Below the pieces are notes generated by a model. It made no database searches. It worked only from the letters and a program-made list of their open reading frames with translations, and had not been told where the DNA came from. A program made the position numbers and the translations under genes. Shown one piece after another: positions 46,911 through 55,861 of a stretch of 64,000 nucleotides of DNA. Position 1 is the first letter of the stretch. The number at the start of each line of letters is the position of its first letter. This DNA comes from Dryocosmus kuriphilus (lineage: Eukaryota > Arthropoda > Insecta > Hymenoptera > Cynipidae): contig CM076189.1 of the NCBI GenBank assembly GCA_038277395.1, forward strand, positions 81,085,421 through 81,149,420, in the 5' to 3' direction.

Positions 46911-47025
46911 GCATCCTTATCAGATAAAAGTAATAAAAACCTGTGATATATCACGCAGTAATCGAGACATTTCGTTCTGAAAGAGGTTAGTTTTCGGTAT
47001 TTTTTCAACGTCCCCGTTTAAAAAT
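46910..47025 (+). promoter_or_regulatory. Core promoter / 5' UTR block of copy 5
   Basis: Same conserved order as in copy 3: GAATAAAGCATC, TATA-like GATATATC, AATCGAGACATTTCG and TTTCAACGTCCCCGTTTAAA directly before the ATG. Confidence 0.5.
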
Positions 47026-50000
47026 ATGAAGAACTTTATGAATACTATATTTCTCACATTCCTGTATTTCGCTCATTTTAAACTTGAGTGTAAGACATTA
47101 TTAAAATTACTATTTATAGCATATATTACGTACATACGTCCTCAAACATGTTTACACTAAAGTTTCCATTTTGAGTTATTCATTCCTAAATGTAATCATC
47201 GAAATTTTCCATATGGCACAAAACAGATGAATAAAAACATATTATTATATTTTTAACGCTTTAACAATAAATTTTGTACGGTCTGCGTCTGTTGTCGCAA
47301 TCGCGTAACTTCGGGAACGTTCGTCGGCCGCTCGTAGCGACGACCCATAGTGAAGCACCCAAAGGGGGGGGGGGGGGGGGGAGATAGTCAGTCGAATGGC
47401 GGTGCGACAGACGATGAGATGTGCGTTAGGACGACCATTGTATCCTTTGTAACTGAATAAACAGTCCTTTTGTTCTCTACTTCTCGTCTCTCTCTATCCC
47501 ACAAGGAATAACAAGATCCAATTCCTATAATTGTATAATCTGAAATTTAAAAAATGTAACAAAGTCGAAGCAATAGCCTAAAAAATTAAAAAGGACTACA
47601 TATTCTAGCAATTTTAAAAGATTTGAAAGTTGCTTAAGAGATTTTAATGGTGTTTAATTCATTTTAAGTAATTTAAAGAGTTTTAAGAAATTTTAGGGTA
47701 TATAAGGGGTTTTAAAGTGTTTTAAGGGATTAGTGTAATTTCAACGCTTGAAGTATTTTAAGTGATTAAACGAATTTGAGGAGTTTTATGATATTAAGGG
47801 GTTTAAGGAATCTTATTAAAAGAGAGATTTTTAAGGACTGGTAAGATTTAAGGAATTTATCGGATTTAAGGCATTTAAAGACTTTTAGGTGTTTTAAGGA
47901 TTCTGAAGGAGTTTAAAGAATTTTAGAATTTAAAGAGTTTACGAGGTTACGAATTTAATGGGTTTCAACACATTAAAAGGGTTTTAAGTAATTTTCGTGG
48001 ATTTAAAGTATTTGAGGGTTTTTAAGAGATTTTAATGAATCCTAAATATTTTAAAGGATATCAGGCCTTCATTATTTGTAAAATATGAAGCTCTTAGGGC
48101 ACCTTAGTGGATTTCAAGCAGAACGGTACGAGCCAATAAAATTCCGTAGTTAAACGATTTTGTTAGAAATTTGTTGACTTTTCATTAAAATAAAGAATGA
48201 AGTTTTTCTCTAAAAGAGCACAAAATATTTTTTTCTTTCTTTGACTCAAAGTGATCGTACGATGACCCAGATTATCTGGTTCTGGTATAACAAATTAACG
48301 TTACCGTTACATTTGAAAATTAATAACACCTTTTTTTACCAAATTAGGTGTGGAGGGATCTGGACGATTCGATCTGAATATTCCACTGGACAGTAACGGT
48401 GAACCAAAAACGGCCGACCCCGAACATGTTCGTAAGTATATAGGCTCGCGGGTTTCGAAATAATTGTTCTCTTCAGACGTGCAAAAATAATTCAAAGCCT
48501 TTCCTATGTATTTGTGAGATATCCAATAATATCCAACATTTTAAGTATTCTATTTAATTAAATCCTGATTTTACTCCACCTTCCTTCTGCCCTCCTCCTC
48601 CTCCTCCTCTTCATCCTCCTCCTCCTCATTATCCTCATTCAAAAATGAAGTGTTTAGTTTTAATAAAATTGTTCAAGATTAAAACAGAAAATAAATATAA
48701 CGCCGTTTTCTACCAAATGCAGCGGTATATAGTGCATTAAAAAAGATTTAATAATATTTTTTCGAACTTACTGATATTTCATTATTAAAATATCAACTGC
48801 ATATCACAGAATTACACAGGCCCGCAAGATTTTCCCCGCTGTGACTTGAAGATGGTTTCTCACGTAATATTTCGCTCTGAACCAGAACCTGGAAGCAGAA
48901 TATATCTAGCACGTGAGGATTTTGGCCCATTCTAATCCAAATGTGTTAAAATGCCCGTTTCTGTGCACATCATATTCCTCGTGAAACATTCTACGGAACT
49001 GCACATACATGATTTCTAATATGGTGTAATATTTACAAATATAGTACCTGCTATATCATGAAATTTCATTTTTTCAAGTAATTAAGCACAAAACGTTTCA
49101 TCAGGCCGGTTTCTTCAGAAGTCTCTTTCAAAGGTATTTTCGGGTCGCTACTTACGAATTTGGAGTCTACGTAGTGGGGATGGATTCATTGAAATCGAAA
49201 CAAGGAGTCATAAAAAACAAGAGTAGGCTAGGTACAAGGAAAGTGTACTTGAAGCATGACTTAACATGCAAAGAAGGAGAGATACAACGGAGGACAGGAG
49301 AAATAGCAAAACTAGGAGGGAATAAAGGAAGGGCAGCTATCTCAGATAACAAAATGTCCGCCTGTGAATAGCGTATATGCCGGCACGCGTTCCGATTGAC
49401 AAGACAACTGTGCCTGTACATGAGTAGCTGAATTTGTCCGACATTTTTTGCTTTAACGCCAGCCCGACCTACGTTGACCAACGTGCCTGCCGCACGCCAG
49501 CTATACTCAACTCCGAAGTACTATTGATTATATATAACAGGCTTTATATATATACATAATGATTGTAGGGTCTATGAAATGTAAGGGAAAACATATTTTA
49601 CAAGTAATTATTTATTTGAAAAGTGACTGAACAGATATTTGTACTTTTTTCGGAAAACGGTCTAGCAACCTGGCATTGGTTGGCCAAACTGTTAGACGCG
49701 TAATCGACCAAGATGCACAAAATTTACACGTACACTACGTTTGATGTACACACATGCTTGTTTGTTAAATACTTAATTAATTGTCTTACCTGCACTTATT
49801 GCAGTCAATTTGCTGAGTCACTCCTATATAATAACGAAAATGACCATTGCCAAACATCGCCGAAACCGCATCGACAGAGTGCGAAATGGACGCAATGGGC
49901 GGCGATAAACCTGTGGCGAACAGCGTCACAGTGCAAAGCGCAAGCGCAAGCTCGCAAAATATACATAAACATTGCATACCATATTCCGAACAAACACTAC

Positions 50001-51220
50001 TTTACGACAAGTATATCGCTCCCAGACCTGCTCAGATCATCGTGCTGCTAATAGTCCTCGAACACCTATCGGCGCGCTGGCAGAGAGCAAGCCATTGCGC
50101 ACGCACGATGGTCTTCTACACATGTACACCGACCACGCGATGCTTTATCGCAGACAAACTGCCCGACACCCATCAGTCCGATTATGATCTAGGCATGTTT
50201 GCTATCTGGGTAAGGCAGGGTATCAAAAGGTCTGCATACAAGAGGAGCGGCATATGCGGTATGAAGAGAATTAAAGATTAGAGAAAATAGATAGAAATTT
50301 TTATAGTAAGAAAGATGGGAGAAGAGGGAATGTATAAAGGTAAGGGTAAAAGGAGAAGAAGAGAGAAAAGAACATGAAAGGGGACAAGAATAAGAAAAAG
50401 AGGTTTAGATGCTTTTTGGAATGTTGCAGAAAAGACAAACGTAGTGCCAGCGACCAAAAAAAATGATATTTTATAGAATTAATGATTGGTAAAGATGTCG
50501 CGGAACACTATTATTATATATCAATCGATTTGTCTTGAAAGAGAGAATCTTTTCTAAGCTTGCTTCAACTGAGGAAAAGAATGAAGTCGTGAAGGGGGAG
50601 GAAGATGGGGATCTAAGCCACTAAAAATTAGGGAATAGGGTTTAAAAAATTAGGAGATTCATACATTTTTGGACACCTTGATATACTGTTCATGATAATA
50701 AATGTATATACTCAAATAAATTATTCCTGCTTTTCTTTTTGCAGATTCTCCTGTCAGAGGTCCGAGTACTTCTGCCACGGCTGCTCCTCGTGAAAGGTCC
50801 AGGTCGCCCCTTGCCAGGGTTCCTTTAGCTCATCGACTGGGCGAGTTTGGACACACACGGCTTATTCCTAGAACGCATTTCAACCGGACATTCGAATTTC
50901 GAAGATACTTTTTTCCTAAAGATAAACGAATTAGAATGCAAGTAGAATGCCGCAGATATTCGCCTATGCTTGAACAAGAATATATTGTATTATCAACAAA
51001 CGATGGTGAGGTTTTCGCAACAGTGGAAAATATGGAGCTTCTTCGAGGAATATATGATTCCCGTGGGCATCGGGCAAAAGTACGTATGCACGACGGCGCG
51101 TTTAAACGTATGACTGCAGAAGAAATCTTAAATGTTCCAGTAGACCCCCGCCGCAGAATCACGAACATGTTTAAAGTTATAACTGTAAACTACAATTCTC
51201 TACAGAATCTATACCGTTGA
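47026..51220 (+). CDS. Secreted-protein family, copy 5: the only complete intact gene in the window
   Basis: Three exons: 47026-47089, 48348-48431 and 50745-51220 (64+84+476 = 624 nt, 207 codons plus TGA). Exon 1 gives a signal-peptide-like start MKNFMNTIFLTFLYFAHF. The donor used by other copies is mutated here (TTGAGT instead of GTGAGT), but GTAAG six bases further on keeps phase 1 and adds two codons. Exon 2 starts with a split Cys codon and carries FDLNIPLDSNGEP. Exon 3 gives a Ser/Pro/Arg-rich linker, HRLGEFGHTRLIPRTHF, RTFEFRRYFFPKDKRIRMQ, EQEYIVLSTNDGEVFATVEN and a basic end. Only one Cys is left in exon 3, so it is not a disulphide-knot peptide. The layout suggests a secreted, basic protein; no known family is recognised. 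Function is unknown. Splicing is inferred from conserved sites and open frames. Confidence 0.7.
47279..47530. mobile_element. Short insertion in copy 5 intron 1
   Basis: A 252-bp segment that interrupts intron sequence continuous in copies 4 and 6. TTGTA stands on both sides (47274-47278 and 47531-47535), consistent with a 5-bp target duplication. It contains a G run (about 47367-47381) and TGAATAAACAGTCC, an LTR-like poly(A) region. Type not determined. Confidence 0.5.
47580..48070 (+). repeat. TTTTAAGG-type field in copy 5 intron 1
   Basis: GATTTTAATGG-, TTTAAGG- and GGGTTTTAAG-like words with the gene-sense strand poor in C. Confidence 0.6.
48555..48645 (-). repeat. Intron 2 left arm of copy 5 (shortened)
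   Basis: CCTCCT triplet run to about 48640. The AAGCAAGC and CGTGAC parts of the arm are missing, so pairing with the right arm is limited to the triplet run. Confidence 0.55.
48646..49342. other. Copy 5 intron 2, left part
   Basis: No gene. Homologous to intron 2 of copies 3, 4 and 6 (GATTTCTAATATGG, AAACGTTTCATCAGGCC). Confidence 0.5.
49343..50200. mobile_element. Unclassified 858-bp insertion in copy 5 intron 2
   Basis: Copies 3 and 5 align on both sides, but copy 5 has this extra, GC-richer segment. GCTATCT occurs on both sides (49336-49342 and 50201-50207), which suggests a 7- or 8-bp target duplication as made by hAT-type transposases. Terminal inverted repeats are not evident. Overlapping open frames (49713-50051, 49847-50281) have no recognisable domain. 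Confidence 0.5.
50490..50625 (+). repeat. Intron 2 right arm of copy 5
   Basis: TCAATCGATTTGTCTTGAAA and GCTTGCTTCAACTGAGGA, then a GAA/GAG run, 120 bases before exon 3. Confidence 0.6.
50745..51220 (+). CDS. Copy 5 exon 3 (C-terminal domain)
   Basis: Preceded by a strong acceptor (TTCTTTTTGCAG). Open for 158 codons after the split first codon. All six copies where this exon can be compared end with the same block (VITVN..SLQNLYR-like), which is the best single probe for the family. Confidence 0.75.
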
Positions 51221-51304
51221 GTTCCAAATGTAAATTATATAAAATGATAATTAAGCTAAAGTACGTGGGATAAGTCATAGAAGACTTCAGATTTTATGTC
51301 TGAA

Positions 51305-51310
51305 AATAAA
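51305..51310 (+). promoter_or_regulatory. Poly(A) signal of copy 5
   Basis: AATAAA 84 bases after the stop, in the block conserved with copies 1 and 3. Confidence 0.6.
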
Positions 51311-51950
51311 TTTTCTTGACTCTGGGTCTTAAAAAGCTCAAATTTATATTTTCTAAAATAAGCAAGAATTTCTTGATGGTATGTTCGGGCTTAGAATAAG
51401 GAAATTTGTGAGTTAATTTGATTCTGTTGTATTTAAATCGCATCACTAGTAATTACATGTTACATTTTCTATCAAAAGAATAAATTTTGGAAGAAAAGTA
51501 TTTACAAAAAGAAAAATTAATTTTAAGACAAACCGGACTCAGGCCATTGCTAAAGAACCCAACAACTCCAAGGGTTGAGCGCCTTTCGTTGAGCAGCTTC
51601 CGGAGTATCAGCACCTAAATATTTTCTCTGTATTCATTCATGGCTTTAAGTGTTTTGCAGATATAAGGAATTCTATGTATGACGATAAATATTCATTGCA
51701 AGACGCAAGCTTGATAATTACAGATTATCAACGATTTAATAGTATTTATTTTTATTAATTGTAAATTTAAAGTTGGTTTTTGATGATCCGGAAGCTGCAC
51801 TCTGAATGTATCCAATTACTTTATGACAATAATGAATATTAAACTATTACTTCACTATTTTTCGTTTTTTATCATTTACAGTATAATAAGCCCAATATAC
51901 ATTTCGTGATGTTCAGAAATTATAGTTCTTAAATATTCGAACATGTCTCT
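51311..51950 (+). repeat. 3' flank module of copy 5
   Basis: No gene. Contains the CCAAGGGTTGAG / GCAGCTTCCGGAGTATCAGC block shared with copy 3, and the GATCCGGAAGCTGCA block shared with copies 1, 3 and 4. Confidence 0.5.
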
Positions 51951-53295
51951 ATTAATATATGGAGCTGGCAAAATTTCTACTATTTCCCTAAATACTAAAA
52001 GAAAGCATCAAACAGCGTCATTTTCGGGAATGTAATCACTAACCATTGAAGCAAAATATCTTAAAAATTTCAACATTTCTGATGCTGAAAGCTTAATCTT
52101 ATTTTGCTTCAACTGTTCTTCAGGGACTGAAGGAACTCCATGGCCATTCTCTGCCAAACTGTAATCGTAAGCTCTGTCCAATTCTCTAAGTCTTCTCTTA
52201 ACGATCCGTTGGCATTCAGTACATCAATTGAGTCTGGAAATATTTTTATATAATTATATCTTTTATTCGAATTTTACATATGAAATTAGTTTATTTTAAA
52301 GAATCATGCAAACATATCATGAGTTTTACCTTCTGCTTCGAAAATCAGTTGTGATGTATTCACCTCTTCTTCTTATTCTTTTTTTATTAGATCATCTCCC
52401 GATTTTTCCACTTTAGAACAATGATATTTAACATTTTATAGATTACTCGGAAGCTTTTCTCCATGATTCATTCGATACTTTCCATTCGTTTTTGCAGGAA
52501 TAGAATAGAAAAAAAAAAACTTGAAAAGAAAGATATGGCTATAATTATGCAAATAGTAACCAAACAATACCAAATAAACTCAGAAAGTTGGATGGAATTT
52601 TATAACTCACTTGAGCCTCCGAAGGAAAAATCTCTCTTATCTTTTTATCGACATCTTCAAAATCCTTTTCTGTGGGACTAAACAAATCATTAATTGTTAT
52701 TTATTTAATTAAGTAAATTTCATATTGCATATTAGAGTTAAATGAGATCACTAAACTCACTCTCTTTGCACATCGAGAAGTCTATCTCCCACAATTTGCA
52801 CTAACTTAGAACGGCATTGCGACTTTAGTAAATTGTGTGTTTTGTAATATGTTAAAATGCTTCTTCCTTTGTTGAAGTATTTAAAAGTTCTCTAGCATTC
52901 TGAAACCGGGAGTAAAAAAGAAATTCAAATTAATCAAAAGTAATTTACAATTTCCGTACTTTATAAAAAGTATAGAAAGTTTCAAAACATAAAAATTAAA
53001 ATGTTCTCTACTTCTTGACTCCCAATCCATCTGCAAAGGCGTATTTTGTATCCTTGTAGCAACTCGTGTTTTGTTTTCAACGTGCCATCAACCTCATGAA
53101 GTCACTTCTGGTAATGTTGCTACTACTAGGTTTTACATTGCTTGTATCAGGAGGCAAGACTGTGCTGTTACTTTCACACTCAGATCCTTTAGCCTGGACA
53201 TTCGTGAAGCATGAAATAAATGCATCAGTTGCAAAAATAATATAACAATAACAATAATATATATTAAATAATAAAAATTTTAAATACGTGTTATA

Positions 53296-54231
53296 CGAGG
53301 TGTGATCAAAAAGTAAGGTGACTTTTTGAATTTCGCGGGATGCGTATAGTCGATATTCGTATTCTTTTTTCCTTATGTTGGTACACTCGTCTCAAACGTA
53401 TGTGCACAGCTTCAGCTATATAGCATTCTTTCTTTGTTTGTGAGAGGCATAAAGGTTAGAACTGTTTTGCGTGCTCGGCGATTTTCTGGTGTTGAAAAAA
53501 ATTGATGAAAGAATTTGCATCCAATTTTGTGTAAAAAATGGAATTGAATGCTCCAAAAGACTTGAAATGTTGACAGTGGCATACGGTGAGTGTACTCAGA
53601 GTAAAAAAATGTTTATAAGTGGTACAAGCTCTTTGGGGAAGGCCGAGAAGGTGTTAATGACGAAGCTCACCCTGGACGTCCCAGCACGTGAAGAACTGAT
53701 GAAAACGTTGAAGAAGTGAGGAAAATAATGTTGTCGAATCGCCGAATTATTATTAGAGAAGTTACAGATGATGTCGGCATCTCGTTTGCCTCGTGCCAAG
53801 CAATTTTAGTGGATATTTTGGGCATGAGACGTGTGTCAGCGAAGTTTGTTCCGAAAACACGATAATGCGCCAGCTCACACGTCATTGCTTGTGCGTAGCC
53901 TTTTGGCCAATAACAACACCATAAACATGCCTCAGCCACCGTATTCACCAGACTTGGCTCCCTGCGACTTTTTCCTGTTTCCAAAACTGAAAAAACCCAT
54001 GAAGGGTAGACGCTTTCCGACGATTGAGGAGAAAAGACCGCATCGTTGGAAGAGCTGAAGGCTATGCCAAAAAGTGCTTATCAGAAATGCTTTGAGGATT
54101 GGAAAAAGCGCTGGCATAAATGTATTATATCCGAGGGAGATTAATTTGAAGGGAACAACATCAATATTGATGAATAAATAAATATTTTTTGATGAAAATA
54201 AAAAGTCAACTTACTTTTTGATCACAACTCG
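53296..54231 (+). mobile_element. Mariner element, internally deleted, nested in the gene remnant
   Basis: Terminal repeats CGAGGTGTGATCAAAAAGTA and, inverted, CGAGTTGTGATCAAAAAGTA, with TA on both sides. 936 bp. Different mariner lineage from the one at 38.9 kb. Confidence 0.85.
53490..54145 (+). pseudogene. Mariner transposase, deleted
   Basis: The N-terminal part reads KIDERICIQFCVKNGIECSK and LEMLTVAYGE. After a frame change, RRIIIREVTDDVGISFAS and GMRRVSAKFVPK follow. The middle with the first catalytic Asp is lost. The C-terminal part keeps HDNAPAHTS and PPYSPDLAPCDFFLFPKLK, so the second and third catalytic Asp remain. Inactive. Confidence 0.8.
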
Positions 54232-54969
54232 TATGTGTACCTTAGCATAGAGATTTACTAAAACTCTTGGTTTTAAGCTGATCTTTGTCACTGTATATTC
54301 TGAAATGATGTTTTTCAAAGTCTCATCTGTGAGTTATAAGCTGGTTATTTTAAAAGTTTCATCAGTTTCCATTTCCACAAGCATTTCGCCCTGTAAACAG
54401 AACATTTATTGTTACACTAATTTTAAACGCAGTTTATTTATTAATTTCTTAAATAGAACTTTTCAAATAATTTCGAACTAAATGAAATATGATACGTATT
54501 GGTTCTTTGCGGAACACACTTTGTTAGTTTTTCCAATAGAGAAAATGTTTAGTCCAAAAGTTATCTAGTAGCTTGGCTCGTAGACATAATTTTAAACTAT
54601 GAATTACGATTGGTAGAGCAAGAAAAATAGCAAAAATTACACTTAAACAATTTTTAAAGTGCGACAATACATTGTTATTAATTTTAGTTTTCTTGCTTTT
54701 AGAAATAGATCTTTTAGTTTGAAGCTTTGTTACAATAATTCTCAAGAAAAAAAAAGCAGTTTCTATAATAATTACAAGTTTAAACGTTACAAAATTACAG
54801 AATACAATGTCTGTAATTTTATTTTTTTAGTCTTTATTACTTAATATTCTTTTTAACACAAATACCTCCATATACTTCTCTTCTAAGCAATCTAAATGTT
54901 CTAGCAAAACCACCAAATAATCAGCCGGTTCTACTAGTTTGTGAAGTAGAAACGACATTTTTGGCAATC

Positions 54970-55110
54970 TTTTAAGAACTTGAAATGATTTCAAACGATT
55001 TCAAATAATCTTAAGGAATTTCAAAGGATTCTAAAAGATTTAGATAGGCTTTAAAGGATCTGAAAGAATTTCAAAGGGATCTCAACTGTTTTTAGGAGAT
55101 ATAAAGGTAT
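54970..55110 (+). repeat. Short TTTTAAGG-type field
   Basis: Same degenerate repeat type, upstream of copy 6. Confidence 0.5.
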
Positions 55111-55861
55111 ATAAGTTAATTGAAATTTGGTTTATTTAACGAAATAAAAAACTTAGAAAGAGTTTCAAAAACATTTGTTTCTAAATTTCTGAATATTTTT
55201 TTAAATAGAAAACATTTTGTAAGGTATTCCAATCTTCTAAGTTCCTAGATTTCTAAATACATAGAATTTCATTTTAAATTTAAGATAGAAAAATTATAAA
55301 ATGTGATCCTTTATTTAATTTATAGTATTAAATTTTGATAATTTAACTAAATAAGATACTTAGAAAATATTGCAAAGATTCTTACGGTGTCTATATTTTG
55401 AAATTTCTAGGACTTTGTACAGTTCATTCAAAAAGCTTGAAAAATAAGAAAACTGAAGTTTTTTTTATTTATTTATTCCGGAGAAATTTCTCTAATTTGA
55501 CTGGATAAAACAACCAATGTGATCCAAATCGATCTCAAAAAATTGAGAACTTGAATGAAGTTGCTTTCACCAATTTTTCTTTTTTAATAATTGAATTCTC
55601 ATACATACTGATACAGAAACTTAAAAGACAAGGAAAATGGTTTGAAATTTTATTTTGCTGATCGTATCCTGCTGTCTGTAGCAACCATTGTAATATTTAA
55701 TAATTCTGATTTTATAAAAATTGTATGTGACAAACCTGTCAAATACGAAAAATTTCAAAATCTGGCAACAAATATATACTAATCTTTCACATCATTTTTT
55801 TAAAGAATAAATAAGAAGTCTTTATCAGATAAAGTAATAACAGACATTATAGTACATTAGA
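55111..55861. other. Upstream module of copy 6
   Basis: No gene. Homologous to the upstream modules of copies 3 and 5 up to ATCAGATAAAGTAATAACAG, where the Tc1-like element begins. Confidence 0.5.

Larger units (their letters stand above)
51951..54957 (-). pseudogene. Decayed multi-exon gene of a repeat-amplified insect family
   Basis: Coding pieces with splice-like borders line up on the - strand. An ATG exon near 54957-54877 (MSFLLHKLVEPADYLVVLLE) is followed by a SAM-like piece near 54390-54255 (LTDETLKNIISEYTVTK, with one stop). A Ser/Asn-rich piece lies near 53230-53000. Near 52890-52790 is NARELLNTS, a 1-nt shift, then LLKSQCRSKLVQIVGDRLL. An exon near 52680-52606 (KDFEDVDKKIREIFPSEAQ, donor GTGAGT) and last pieces near 52240-52000 (ENWTELTITVWQRM; KIKLSASEMLKFLRYFASMV) complete it. 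I recognise this order from high-copy insect proteins of unknown function. Frame breaks and a nested mariner show decay. Exon borders are approximate. Confidence 0.55.

Noticed and set aside
48307..48495. - strand frame across exon 2 of copy 5
   Set aside because: Antisense to a conserved exon with matching splice sites; not conserved as a protein in the other copies.
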